DNA from: Lytechinus variegatus
Taxonomy: Eukaryota; Echinodermata; Echinoidea; Temnopleuroida; Toxopneustidae
Reading direction: 5' to 3'
Length of the DNA stretch: 64,000 nt
Assembly: GCF_018143015.1 (NCBI RefSeq)
Contig: NC_054752.1
Location: 5,381,216-5,445,215 of the forward strand
Shown: positions 37,336 through 50,204 of the stretch, piece after piece
How positions within the stretch are numbered: the stretch's first letter is position 1
How the letters are laid out: each line of letters begins with the position of its first letter
Notes under the pieces: model-generated
Seen by the model: only the letters and a program-made list of their open reading frames with translations
Told to the model about the DNA's origin: nothing
The model's database searches: none
Translations under genes and position numbers: made by a program

Positions 37336-38025
37336 ATGAATGAACTAGTTATGCTGTTTATGTAATTTTGTACTCTAATTGTCGGGATACGTGTTATATG
37401 GTTAGTCACGCGGTATACAGGTTGACACTTTAACCATCAACCAACAAACAGGTCTTGGATCTTGCTACAAGGCTAGCACGAGTTACAAATAACTCGTGTC
37501 AACGGTTTGTCAAGGCACGCAACGGATTAGTCCATGGTTCTATGCTAGGCTCAGATTTCAGACCACTTTAATCCTTCTAAGACAAAAATAATGGGATTGT
37601 GCCTAGACGGTAGATGTTATGTGACTAAACCATGTACATGTTAGCCATTTGGCTGCCGCGACACCAACAACTTGTCCAATAAATAATGTTCTTGATAAAA
37701 GGACACGAATTGGTATATTTTGGATTGCATGGGGGTGTATTCGGAATGTCTTTTTTTTTATTCTAAGTTACATGTAAAAAACAGCTTTCTCTCTTCCATT
37801 GCTCTTTTTTCTTCTATTGACTCTCCTATTTCTGATCATTGGCTGAGACTGCCCGTGAATGTATTTGAAAGCAATGCATAAATCTGAAATCAAATATTTT
37901 TTTTTTAAAAAATAACATCACACATGATCGAACGCACTAAAATGAGCTGGCAAAGTTGCCTTATCATGTTGATACCATGAATGACAAAGTGCATTTTGTT
38001 AAATTCATTTTAATATATATTTGAA
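37336..38025. other. Intergenic, nothing recognised
   Basis: AT-rich sequence with poly-T runs. I see no gene or element ends. Confidence 0.5.
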
Positions 38026-38459
38026 CCCCGGGGCCACTTACAATAACGATTGGATACCAGGCGCGACCAAAGTAACGCGTAAAGAGGATCTCGTTCTCAA
38101 AATTCGGCACGCCACGTATGCAAGAAGCATAAGGGTGTCAAACATCTTCAAAAAAGGGGTAAACGTTTCGCTAAGCAAGCTACGTGTTTAAAGACAAATT
38201 TGGGAAGGTAAAAGGCAAGACTAAAATTCTTTATAAAGAAAGTTCTTTGTGCCCCAACACAACGTATTTAGAGTCCGATTTCAGCGAGGTGTGGGAGATG
38301 TGACGGTGCGAAACCCAATGTAAGTAAAGGTAAAGCCGATGTCCGTGACAAATGTTGCTGTACGTGTCTAGGGGGTCATTTCAGGGAATACTTGTTATAG
38401 TCAGGGGCCTTAAGCCTTAAATTTGAAGTTTTGGGGACAGAGTTTACAAAAGCACCAAA

Positions 38460-39395
38460 CTTTCCCTATGTCACTATTAGGTTAATAGCTTCATTTTTTC
38501 CCACAGAACATGGTGTTGAAAATTGCATCTTCATGCAAAAATATGCTAATTTATGCAAATTAGCATTATTTATGCATGAAGCCATATGCCATTAGGAATT
38601 AATTAATAAAAGTTTTTCAAAAAAAGATACCAAACTTTAGGAAAGTCTCTATCAGGTCAATAGCTTTAATTTTTCCCACAGGACATGGTGTTGAAAATTG
38701 CATCTTCATGCAAAAATATGCTAATTTATGTAAATTAGTAATTTATGCATGAAGCCATATGCCAATGGGAATTAATTAATAAAAGTTAATAAAAAGATAC
38801 CAAACTTTAGGAAAGTCTTTATCAGGTCAATAGCTTTAATTTTTCCCACAGAACATGGTGTTGAAAATTGCATCTTCATGCAAAATATGCTAATTTATGT
38901 AAATTAGCAGTTATTTATGCATGAAGCCATATGCCAATGGGAATTAATTAATAAAATTTAATAAAAAAGATACCAAACTTTAGGAAAGTCTCTATCAGGT
39001 CAATAGCTTTAATTTTTCCCACAGAACATGGTGTTGAAAATTGCAACTTTATGCAAAAATATGCTAATTTATGTAAATTAGCAGTAATTTATGCATGAAG
39101 CCATATGCCAATAGGAATTGATTAATAAAAGTAAATAAAAAGATACCAAACTTTAGGAAAGTCTTTATCAGGTCAATAGCTTTAATTTTTCCCACAGGAC
39201 ATGGTGTTGAAAATTGCATCTTCATGCAAAAATATGTTAATTTATGTAAATTAGCAGTTAATTTATGCATGAATAATGAAAATTAGTAAAAGGAATAAAA
39301 AGAAACCAAACCAAACTTAAAGAAAATCTCAGATCCATAGATTTAATTTTCCCTATCAAACGTGCTATTGAAAATCCCGTCTTCAAGCAAAATAT
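38460..39395 (+). repeat. ~172-bp tandem array
   Basis: Five to six units, each with ACCAAACTTTAGGAAAGTCT, TTTTTCCCACAG-ACATGG and ATGCTAATTTATGTAAATTA. It stops inside a unit at 39395 where FB3 begins; degenerate pieces of the same unit continue right of FB3 at about 51648-51870. Confidence 0.9.
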
Positions 39396-40260
39396 CCCTT
39401 ATGGAACAAACACAGTGTTACCACAGTGTGTAACACAGGGTGTACCACAGTGTGTACCACAGTGTGTAACACAGGGTGTACCACAGTGTGTACCACAGTG
39501 TGTAACACAGTGTGTACCACAGTGTGTTCACAGCGTGTACCACATGTGTTTAATATATTATTTTGGGACGTGTGGTAACACTGTGTTTACAACACTGTGT
39601 AACACAGTGTTACCACACAGTCGCCACATAGTCCGAAACACATATTAAACACACTGTGTACCACACGTTTATAACCACATAGTCCTTTACACTGTGGCAT
39701 TCACCACATAGTCCACCACACTATGACATACACCACATAGTCCACCACACTATGACATCAACCACATAGTCCACCACACTATGACATATACCACAGAGTC
39801 CACCACACTATGACATATACCACAGAGTCCACCACACTATGACATGCACCACATAGTCCACCACACTATGACATACACCACATAGTCCACCACACTATGA
39901 CATATACCACATAGTCCACCACACTATGACATATACCACATAGTCCACCACACTATGACATATACCACAGAGTCCACCACACTATGACATATACCACAGA
40001 GTCCACCACACTATGACATACACCACATACTCCCCCACACTATGACATACACCACATAGTCTCCCACACTATGGTGCTCATCTTACTGTGATGTCTACCA
40101 CACAGTCCACCACATGGACATTGACTACACAATCCACCCAACTGTGGTATGCATGTGCCACTAGCTCATTTACCACATGCAGTCCACTACATACCCATGC
40201 AGCACATACCATGTAGACCACTGCAACACAGGCCAACTGGAACGAAGCACAGTGTCCCGC
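39396..40260. repeat. Left arm array of FB3
   Basis: Units of ACCACAGTGTGTA type are followed by ~29-bp units with CCACATAGTCCACCACACTA. The short frame here made of repeated VPQCV is a shadow. Confidence 0.9.
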
Positions 40261-40781
40261 AATCTTGACCACAAAAGTATACCATCATTGCCAATTAGTG
40301 CTGATCTCAATAGGAGTGGAAGCTAATAATAGTGTCACCAATTCAAATTTTAGAATATATCTTTCATCATTTTGCATACCCAGTTGTAGAAAAAGAAAAA
40401 AAAATCAACACTAAAAATTTCCATCCTCCTGATCACAACATAATTGATTTGAGAATTTGTCTGTTGTCACTGGCTGTAGGTACTTGGGTGGTTGTATCAT
40501 GGTAGACATTGTGCTTTGGTCCCAATCTGAAGAGTAGGGAGAGCAATCCACAAGACACGAGAAAATATAATTAGAAATAAAAAATGAAAAAATTCATTTC
40601 GTTCAGTTTAATAAACAGTAATAAAATAAAAGCAACATGAAAATAACTGGGTCATAAATACCAGCACAGTGAATACAAACATGAATTTTTCTCCTCGATT
40701 TTCACAAGTAAACATACGTTGTGGAATGAAATTGTATGGGAAAACAAGCCTGGTATGAAATATTTCTTAAATGTAAACATA

Positions 40782-41358
40782 TTAACGGGGTACTCCAGGC
40801 TGACATTATACAATTTTAACAAATAAAGTAAAATGAGACAAACAAAATACTGAAAATTTCATAAAAATCTGACAAGGATGACAAAGTCATTACATTTTTA
40901 ACTTTTGCATTACTAGGGCAAAACAGTGCTATGCATGTCTTCATGAATATGCAATGAGCAAGCTGATGATATCCCCACGTAATCTTTTGTATTTTATTTC
41001 AAAAAATTATATTTAGTCAAATTTTGTCACCAAATATAATTACAAAAATTGGATTGACAACTGATTTAGTTTGTAAGAAAATCATTGTGCCAACTTATTT
41101 TGTTACAAGGGAGACATGTCGTGTACACATGTAGGAAAATATAAAATGATCATGATTTTATTAAATAAAATAAGAAAAAGGAAGGTGGGGACATGACATC
41201 ATTAGTCAACCTATTGCACATTCATGATGACTTGCATATGACTATTTTCACAAAATATTGCTAAGCTTGAAATTCTATAACTTCACTATTTGCTGACAGA
41301 TTTTCAGCGTTTTGCTCGGTGGATTTTACTATATTTATTTTGATATGTACCCCTTTAA
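40782..41358. mobile_element. MITE with GGGGTACTCC / TACCCC ends
   Basis: TTAACGGGGTACTCC at the left is answered by GTACCCCTTTAA at the right, with partly complementary sub-terminal sequence. About 577 bp, non-coding, inside FB3. Confidence 0.6.
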
Positions 41359-41526
41359 GGTATCTAACATTTATGAGTCTATATTCTGACAAATTTATCT
41401 TTGAGGTTGTTCTTTCATTCAAATGCAAGTATCTTCATTCGAAACAAGATTTGCAAGGTTACAAGTGATGAAAACACCGAACTAAAATAACCTGTTTAAC
41501 CTTAAAAGAAAAGGTTACTTGAAAAA

Positions 41527-43040
41527 ACAAAACAAGTGGAACGCCTCTGACAGTCTCGCCTGCGTCACGCAATTCAATATAGCAACAATGCTGACTTTGA
41601 ATAAAAACAGTGATACTTGATTACCCTAATGTTCAAGTTTACTTTCAAAGTTATGAAGACATTTCTAAAATTACTCCCAACATAGTCAAAGTTAAATGAC
41701 ATTTGACCTTAATCATTTGACTAAAAACTAGTGCAAGACTATCAATGATACTTGATTACCCTTATATCCAAGTTTCATGAACCAGATCCATAATCTTTCA
41801 AAGTTATGACATTTAAAAAAATATCTCGAGCATGGTCACAGTTCATTGACCCTAAGTGACCTTTGACCTTAATCATGTGACCTAAAACTCATGCAAGATG
41901 ATAAGTGAAACTTAAAGCTTGTGTATACATGTAGTTTTGGTAAATCCACCAAAATGCACCTATCACTATTCCAATTCATTGCTAGCTAATATGAATGGAT
42001 ATGCCCTATAACAGTTATGATGTGGAGGATATGAAATGAAAATGTGTTTTACAGGATAAATTTTGCAATTTTACATGGAAATTTAACTTGATCGGGTCAC
42101 CCGATCAAATTAAAATATCTGTGCGTTTTTGTCTTTCAATTAAATCCTATTCCAAATCATGGAATGGGCTTAAACTTTCAAGATATGTTCTTTGTCTGTA
42201 ACTTTTGGATATCTCATCACTAAATTTATAAAATAAGCGCTTGAATGCCCATTTTTTAAATTTAAAACAAGCATCGCCGAGAGAGGGCGCTATATATCCA
42301 AGATTTGAATATTTGAAATTTTCTCAGAGAAGTGCAGTTGGAAAAATATCTAACGGTCTCTACGCTTCAGTAAGACTGTCATATTAGATGATATTCGATT
42401 ATCAATCACATTATTGACCCTTTACCAAAGCTATACACAGGCTTTAAATACTCATGTCCAATTTTCCTAAACTAGGTCGATAAAATTCCAAAGTTAAGAT
42501 GACATCTCAAAAACTTTGGTTAAAGATTTCAATTTTGATAACCAAACATGGTCAAATTTTATTGACCATAAATGATCATTGGCCTTGACAATGTGACCTG
42601 AAACTCATTGTCAGTGGTACTTGATTACCCTTATGTTCAAGTTCATGAAATAGGATCATGATGATGACAGTTAAAAAAATTAACAGTTCAGGTTTCAGTG
42701 CTGTGACCTTTGACTTTGATCATGTGACCTGACAGGCTGACACTAATGTAAGATTATCAGCAATTTAACTTTTGTACAAGTTTCATAAAATAGGCCCTTA
42801 TATTTTTAAAGTTATGACATAAAAAAAAGTTAGACCCTAAATGAACTTGATCATTCAACCTGGACACTCATGCAAGATGATCAGTGATACTTCGTTACAC
42901 TTATGTCCAAGTTTCATGAACTAGGTCCATATACTTCCTAACTCCTAAGTTATGACATTTCAAAAACTTAACCTTGGTTAAGATTTCAATGTTGATGACG
43001 ACGCCGCCGTAGTCGGAAAAGCAACGCCTATACATGTAGT
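41527..43040. repeat. Dispersed repeat with TGACCTTTGACCTTAATCAT units
   Basis: Degenerate units of about 150-190 bp carry TGATACTTGATTACC, AAGTTTCATGAA, AAAGTTATGACAT and GACCTTTGACCTTAATCAT. The right end carries GACGACGCCGCCGTAGTCGG. A MITE (41913-42446) interrupts it. Repeats of this style are common in marine invertebrate genomes. Confidence 0.65.
41913..42446. mobile_element. MITE with TAAAGCYTGTGTATA ends
   Basis: TAAAGCTTGTGTATAC at the left is answered by TATACACAGGCTTTA at the right. It interrupts the GACCTTTGACCTT repeat. Confidence 0.6.
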
Positions 43041-43584
43041 AAAGCAAATCCCTACCATCACAGAGAGTTGTGAAATTTCGAAACAGGAACAAGTAACCAA
43101 CATTTATTTTTCAAAAATAAGAACACTTTGCATATATATATTTTGCCTTTTCACACCTATATACAAATATCAGAAAAATATGAACAAGAGTCAAAAAATG
43201 TCCACAAATCCCTCGCATGAAGTGCATATACTAGCGTCCATATAGCTGCATATAAGTATTCCTTTGTATTAGTTGGAACTTGGAAACAGTATCAAACGGA
43301 AGGCACATGGCAAGAAAATGATTTGTCATAGTATAAATATAAAAATATATCAATCTGAGTTTGATGAATATCACAAGGTGATAAAGCAGGAGTTGGCATG
43401 TCATGATAAATTTTGAAAGCACACACTATATAAACCTGAGTTGGCTGTATTAGCAGACATGTCATAATACATGAAAGACATTTTCGTGTAATATATACCC
43501 ATGATCAGAATAAAATGGGTTTTTTAATGACTCGTATGAGGCAATATTAAGGCTTATTTCCAAACAAAAAAAAAGGTATCACAC

Positions 43585-46500
43585 TTAAACCTGCTTTTCT
43601 GCACGTCTTCGAGATGCACGGACATCTTTCAGCTTCTGGCCCATGCGTGCACGTACTTGGCCAGTGGAAGTGCAGGGAAATTGTTGTCATGCTTGTTGTG
43701 TGTGCTGAATATAAGAAAATGAAAGGACACAAAAACTGGCTCAAAGTCTCAAACTTTTATCAAAGACTCTACATCATATATAAATATTAATTAAAGCCAA
43801 GTCAAGTTCCGTCTGTTTGTGACTGTTGGTTACTCAGCTGCAGTGGAGTATCTAAGAGTCACAAACACAACAAAAAAACCATGCATACCCATGAAACAGG
43901 ATTATAATATTAGGGGCGGATAAGTTAAAGCAAGAAAATCAAGATTTCAGGCTCGGTAATCTTATTTCTATAGTCCTACTTGATTGAAAATATCTTATGA
44001 AATGACAAGGAAGTGACTTAAAGGAAATTAAGTTCTTAAACTGGTTGATTGTCTAAGCCTTTGACTCTGTGAATTTCTAATTTTTTTGGTCCGCCGCTCT
44101 GGAAGAAATTGTACCGGTGACAGGCAGCATCATTGTAAAATGTAAAATGACAAGACATTTGTGAAGATCAATCACTTACTTAAAACATTAAAATGTTTTC
44201 TATGGTTACGTAGATTCAAATCAAAGTCGGTGTCCTTTTCCTCCGTTTTCTGTTAGTTTGTTTTTGTTTCCACATCAAAAACTTATTTTCACCGTAGATT
44301 ACCATTTGGAGAGACTGTGCTATTCTAGTACATGTAGTTTCTCTTTCAGGGAGATTCACCCTAACCCTCCGCCTTGAAATTATTGACAAGCTTGGTAATA
44401 TGAGAAATTACAGAGCATCTTCCTATTTACAGTAATTGTGATATTCTGAATTCATTTGTAGATTCACGCAGAGACAATCATTCTTGGCAAAATACACAAG
44501 AAAATGTAAAAGCTATCAAAGGGGAAGTTCACCCTGATGAATAATTGGTTGTAATAAGAAACAAAAAAAAATTGAGAAATATATCAGTGAAGGTTTGATA
44601 AATATCATTAAAGAACAGAGATTTTTTTTTAATATGATTTTATGACATCACAGACGATATGAATTGGCCAAAATGCAATTTTTTCAAAAATTGAAAGTGA
44701 TTTTTTTATTTTTGCGGTGGATATATCCTCAGACACATCATTTCATAGCCCCTTCTACTAGAATTTACCATAACGCAAATCTGTGTGTGAGACACAGTGT
44801 TATTTGTGAATGTTGATATGCCAGGGCTAGCAATGGAAATTCATCCATTTAGAGTGCCAATATCCTACAATGATATACCAAGAGAGTCAGAAAAAAACTT
44901 TAACATTTAAAAAAATCACCAATTTAATGAAAAAGCATGTCCGGAAAACATAACTCTCATCTCATATAGATGTATGTCCTGAAAGAGCATCTACTCCATC
45001 ATAATTTCAGATACAATTTTTATGTGGTATATGTTTAACCTTCGATAATTAAGAGGTATTCTTTGTTGTGATGTAAAATTCTATTTGCACCAAAAGCATG
45101 AATGCAATGCTCTGGAGAAGATACTCTTTCTGGACATATGAGAATTTTGTTTTCTGGTCATGATTTTTCATTTAATTGGCCACAGAATCTTGCCGTAAAT
45201 AATAAACTTTTAAACTGACCTTTATGGTTCCGCTGGTCTTCAGTCTTTTTCTTCTTTAGAAGCTCTGCCATAGCAGATCTGTCAGCTTTCCCAACCTGCA
45301 ACCAAAAATGGAAATAAAATATGAACAGATATGGAATATGTTTAGAATTTTTAAAATTAAAATTTAATGTAGCCCCCCCTCCCCCGCTCAACATTTTTCA
45401 AGACCATCCAGCTACGATTTTTTGGGGTGACCGCGCCGCGCCACTCACATTTAAGTCTCGCATATCTTCTGAGTTCAAATTTGCGACACCTGGGTACGCG
45501 GTCATGTGCAAATCCAATGCAATTCTGTATCTAGACTAGGAATCCAGACAAAATTCATAAGTGTATCATTATTTTTAGTTTTTCTAATGAATTTTCTTTT
45601 ATTGAAGTAGTACCACCAATACTTTCCAATTCCATCAATTTTTTTTTTCAAGTAGAAATTTAAGAGCAATTTTTTGAATCACCACTGGCAGCGATATCAA
45701 GTTATGTATAAGTCATTTTTTTTTTGCAAATCACAGAATAAAGTCTGGCCTGCTTCAGGTAAACACTTATCACTTTGGACTAAATTTCCTGGCTAGTATG
45801 CTTCAAAATTTCCTGATCCATGCACGTCTTAAAAATTTAAGTTGAATGTAAAGTTTCAACGTACCCTCTTTCTCACATCTTTTTTTGAGGTTGAAGCCTC
45901 ATCCTCCATGTCCTAATCTGTGGCATCAGACTCATCCATAGCCTCATCTACTCTGGTTGCGGTGTTTAGGAACTCCTTCTCTTTCTTTAGTACATCAGTT
46001 TTTTTTTCTGCAAGGGACAGGCACATTAAGGACAGACATAAATAATCAGAGTAATTTCAAAGAGCCATTTATGAAATGCATTGTAAAAATGGGGTTTTAG
46101 CATTATTAGAATTATTACTACAGAGTATAGACAAGTTATCAAATCAGAATTCAGACACCAGTTTTTAAGTTATAGACGTAAATAATTTTATCTGAATTCT
46201 GTACACACAAACTATTTTGAGTTGTAGACATATTTTTCAGTAGATCTAAATAAGATAATTATTATTTAAAAACTAGTAAGAATCTTTCACATCATTAAAT
46301 TTGTCCCCAAATTTGTTAATTAGCCGATGCAATGCTAATCCAGTCTAGCCAGGAGGCTTCTAGAGAGTAAAAATCATTTACTAACGTAACTTACTCTCAT
46401 ACGAAGCCAGGGCTTCTTAGTTCTATTGTATACATGTGCATGTAGGCAGCCAAAACCTGAAACTTTTGCCCCCGAGATTTCTACTTTCTCTCTAAAAGAT

Positions 46501-49500
46501 CTAGCCCTAAATCATGTACCTGGGATACAACTTCATTTCCGACATTTCTATGCTATGGATTTTATTTTTAGACAAGAATTCATTAAAAAAATGAAAAATT
46601 GTCATGAAAAAAAAGAGACTTGCCCGATGTTTACACCGCCATCTTGTTTTCTATTGTTCTTCACCCACGATACGGACGCTTGAGTCGCGTAACGTGGGTG
46701 AGAGTAGCCAGGCGGCTTCTAGAGAGTAAAAATCATTTACTAACGTAAGGTTACTCTCATACGAAGCCAGGTCTTCCTTCTCATAGACGCGTGCGTCGGG
46801 TAACGTTGGCGAAGAACAATAGGAAGTAAGATGGCGGCGTAAACATCGGGCAAGTCTCTTCCGTCTTTTCACAATATTTCTCTCATTTTTTTTGATGAAT
46901 TCTTGTTCAAAAATAACGAGAGCGTAGAAATGTCGGAAATGAAGTTTTTTCAATGTACATGATTTAGGCCTAGATCTTTTCTATTAAGGAAAGTAGAAAT
47001 CTTGGGGGTGAAAGTTTCAGGTGGTTTGGCTTCCGTCATGTGGGTCAATGAGAAGGAAGACCTGGCTTCGGATGAGAGTAACCTTACGTTAGTAACTGAT
47101 TTTTACTCTCTAGAACTAGAAGCCGCCTGGCTAGGTGAGAGTAAGGCCGTGTTTATGCTTCCACTTTTCAGGCCAGAATCAGCGTTTCCAAACGTGATTA
47201 GTCCAAAACACGGTTGCGTCCATGCTTACTTTCATTTAAACGCTGTTTCAAAACGCCGATCGTAAACTCACAAAAAGGTGCGTTTGTAAACGTTGTTTGA
47301 CCAGAATCAGGCTTTCTGGGGAAGTATAAACAGAACCACGATCATAAACGTGTTTAAATGACGTCATTTGGTACATGCTTCCGGTGAGATGAAAATCCGC
47401 GGGCAAATACAGTCGTATTGCTCCTTGTTATCTCTACGTAAAAACAACAATCGGAAAAAAAAAACTTTTGAAAAAAGGCGCGCCCAATTTGACCTTGCTT
47501 TACGATGCGAAGCCAGCTGGAGATCATGATTTGCTCTGAAAAGTTAAGCATAAACAGCACTCCCAGAACCACGTTTACGATCGGCGTTTTGAATCGACGT
47601 TTGAAATCGCTGATTCTGTCCTCGCAATGGAAGCATAAACACACCAGAAGATACGTTAGTATTAGTCTTGAGGACGCAATGATGATGATTTTTTTTAGAT
47701 ATGTCATATACTTCTTCATCATTGACGTCTTGACACTCTCTCCATAGTGTCTTAAGCGAAGGACCAAAACAAAGATGGATTTCCCTAGAAAATCCATCTT
47801 TTTAAACCAAAATCACAAGAATTCTATTCATTCTTACATCTTCCTACGCCTAATGCGTAGGAAGGTTTTAAATATTATTATAAAAAATATTAAAAAATGA
47901 AGATTTCTTACCTAACTGATGCCGCGTAGACCCCCTGTTCCACATGTAAACAATGGAAATACAATAGCGTCGACCCTTGAACCGTTTATGTATGACGTAC
48001 TTCCGGAAAGCAATCCCGTCTTAACAATTTAGAGATGAAAATTCTTATTTAACAAATCATTAACTAACCCATTAAAATTTATATTTTCATTATAAATAAT
48101 TCATATCAATATATATAAATTATTTATGATCACGAAATAAATTTTAAGATTTGTTGAATAAGAATTTTCATCTCTAATTTCTATCTCTAAATTTTATATT
48201 TTTATATAATAATATTTAACACCTCCCTACGCATTAGGCGTAGGAAGGTGTAAGAATGAATAGAATTCTTGTGATTTTGGTTTAAAAAGATGGATTTTCT
48301 AGGGAAATCCATCTTTGTTTTGGTCCTTCGCTTAAGACACTATGGAGAGAGTGTCAAGACGTCAATGATGAAGAAGTATATGACATATCTAAAAAAAATC
48401 ATCATCATTGCGTCCTCAAGACTAATACTAACGTATCTTATGGTGTGTTTATGCTTCCATTGCGAGGACAGAATCAGCGATTTCAAACGTCGATTCAAAA
48501 CGCCGATCGTAAACGTGCTTCTGGGAGTGCTGTTTATGCTTAACTTTTCAGAGCATATCATGATCTCCAGCTGGCTTCGCTAAAAAAAATCATCATCATT
48601 GCTTCCTCAAGACTACGTTAGTATAGTATTAGTAAATGATTTTTTACTCTTTAGAAGCCTCCTGGCTAGTAGAAAAGATGGAAAGAGCTTACGGCCGTGT
48701 TTATGTCGCCATCTTGATTTCGTTGTCTTTCGCTTGGCGACAGCACGCAAATCGCGCGATTCGTTTTTTATGAATTCTTCTTTAAAAATGAAATCAATAT
48801 CGCAGAAATGTTACACCCGGTAATCTACTTCACTTGGAAAATAAGTTGAACCCCATGACAGGTAGGCCTACATGTTTTAGGGCTAGATTTAGAGGGAAAG
48901 TAGAAATCTCGGGGGCGAAAGTTTCAGGTTTTGTACCAGTACGTGGGTGAATATAGCTCGTGATCCCAGGCGTCAATGGGGAGTAACCCTACGACTACGT
49001 AGAGTACTACATGTATGTAGAGCTAAATTCATAGTAACCCAGGCCAGGAAACTCCCGCCCGCGTAGCGGGCGGGAGTTCCCTGGTCTGGGTTAAATTAAA
49101 GGCAGTGTATACAGCCACACGCGTGTGTCTTTACCATCCAGCCACACGCGTGTGGTTATATCCAGAACACCTATCTGTGGTGTGGATACCGCCACACGCC
49201 GCCAGTAATAACAGTAAAACGCGTATGTAGGTCTGACCCTCTATATCACGATCAAAATAACCTCATTTCTTCATTAAATTCTTACATTCTAAACCACTCT
49301 GATTTCTTTAAATCGTTTCAATTTCATTCTCACCGTCTTCTTTCCTTGCTTTTCTTGTCGTTACAAAAGGCCGCCTGTTAAATAGCAAATTTCCACACTT
49401 TTTCTACTCGTGCATGTCGATTCTCTACTGACTCTAGGCTATGTGCGCGTATGTGCGTACGTACGAAACTTGGGATTCGTGCATGCTTATATGTCTACTA

Positions 49501-50204
49501 CTGCGCTGCGCTAACGCTGTACTGTATGGGTCTGCCAGCGCCACCGCGAAGGAAGCCAGAATCGACACAAGTAGAAAAAGAGAATTTGCTGTTAAACAGA
49601 CAACCGTTTGTAACAAGACAAGAAAAGCAAGGAGAGAAGACGGTGAGAATGAAATTGAAACGATCTCAGGATATCAAAGGGGTTTAGAATGTAAGAATTT
49701 AATGAAGAAATGAGGTTATTTTGATCGTGATATAGACGGTCAGACCACTCCTAGTACCAATGAGGTCCAAACATTAATTAACATGTTGGTCAGACCTACA
49801 TACGTGTTTTACTGTTATTACTGGCGGCGTGTGGCGGTATCCACAGATACTGGTGTTCTGGATATAACCACACGCGTGTGGCTGGATGGTAAAGACACAC
49901 GCGTGTGGCTGTATACACTGCCTAAATTAAATCATGACTTTCAGTTTCAGACGCCTCCAGGCTAGTCGAGCACCACATAGCCTATAGATCTATATACATA
50001 CGGTTCTTCGGCAATTACCCCTGGACAAAGGGAGAGCATAAATAATTACATATTAGGTACAAATCAGGATATAATAATGTATATTTACCACTGGCCACTA
50101 ACACCTTGGCCTTCCACATCCCAGCCAATGTTTCGGCCGTTTCTCTGCGGGGTTCCGGACTCCACCAGGCCCTCAAACTTCGGGTCCACCAAGTTGACCG
50201 ACAT
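43585..50204 (-). CDS. Four-exon small basic protein gene carried inside FB3, unrecognised
   Basis: Exon 1 is 50105-50204 (ATG in context AAAAAGATGTC), exon 2 is 45865-46007, exon 3 is 45220-45295 and exon 4 is 43585-43655, ending in TAA. Splice phases 1, 0 and 1 agree at all three junctions. The acceptors of exons 2 and 3 are strong (TCCCTTGCAG, TTGGTTGCAG). The donor of exon 1 (GTGTTA) and the acceptor of exon 4 are weaker. The 390-nt reading gives 129 residues: an N-terminus with MSVNLVDPKFEGLVESG and NIGWDVEG, an acidic centre (DEAMDESDATD), then a very basic tail (MAELLKKKKTEDQRNHK, RARMGQKLKDVRASRRRAEK). An acidic-then-basic layout suggests a nuclear or nucleolar protein, which is inference only. 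Codon 65 is TAG (45913-45915), one base from GAG, so it may be a captured and inactivated copy, a null allele or a sequence error. Intron 1 (4.1 kb) hosts the fold-backs at 46345-48669 and 49101-49922. Confidence 0.5.
44517..44900. mobile_element. Possible truncated MITE end
   Basis: AAAGGGGAAGTTCACCCTGA followed by ATTTTATGACATCACAGACG resembles the start of the other AAAGGGG-type MITEs here, but I could not find the inverted partner end. It lies in the third intron of the FB3 gene. Confidence 0.35.
46345..48669. mobile_element. Fold-back element with CTAGCCAGGAGGCTTCTAGA ends
   Basis: The left end CTAGCCAGGAGGCTTC with GAGAGTAAAAATCATTTACT is answered at the right by AGTAAATGATTTTTTACTC and GAAGCCTCCTGGCTAG. 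Further partial copies of the end occur internally at about 46708 and, inverted, about 47085-47137, so the element is modular or self-nested. Its core is a large near-perfect palindrome (arms about 47500-47865 and 48195-48585). Open frames of 147 and 97 codons starting MDFLGKSIFVLVLRLRHYG are the two arms of that palindrome and have no family resemblance. Confidence 0.65.
47500..48585. repeat. Large palindrome with ~370-bp arms
   Basis: The segment with AAGATGGATTTCCCTAGAAA and CCTACGCCTAATGCGTAGG near 47772-47862 recurs inverted near 48225-48320, and matching continues outward to the CCAGCTGGAGATCATGAT region at both ends. Only a few differences are visible. The AT-rich loop is about 330 bp. 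Confidence 0.85.
49036..49092. repeat. Strong 57-nt GC-rich hairpin
   Basis: A left arm of 27 bases (AACCCAGGCCAGG then AAACTCCCGCCCGC), a GTA loop and a right arm pairing at all but two positions. It directly abuts the target repeat of the fold-back at 49101. It could be a palindromic remnant of an element or a structured RNA. It has no oligo-U tail and is too symmetric to call a microRNA. Confidence 0.75.
49101..49922. mobile_element. MULE-like fold-back element with 9-bp duplication
   Basis: Ends GGCAGTGTATACAGCCACAC and its inverse. Both arms (about 360 bp, to near 49465 and from about 49535) pair almost throughout and include two ACACGCGTGTG palindromes each. Flanked on both sides by TAAATTAAA (49092-49100 and 49923-49931). 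Non-coding; the ~90-codon open frames inside come from the arms. It lies in intron 1 of the FB3 gene. Confidence 0.8.

Noticed and set aside
38460-40260. CRISPR-like regular repeats
   Set aside because: Repeats are degenerate and directly tandem without unique spacers, in a eukaryotic context.
47354-48583. Two matching open frames starting MDFLGKSIFV
   Set aside because: They are the two arms of one palindrome inside a fold-back element, with no known domain and no conserved end.
49036-49092. Rho-independent terminator
   Set aside because: The hairpin is strong but has no following T-tract and the genome is eukaryotic.
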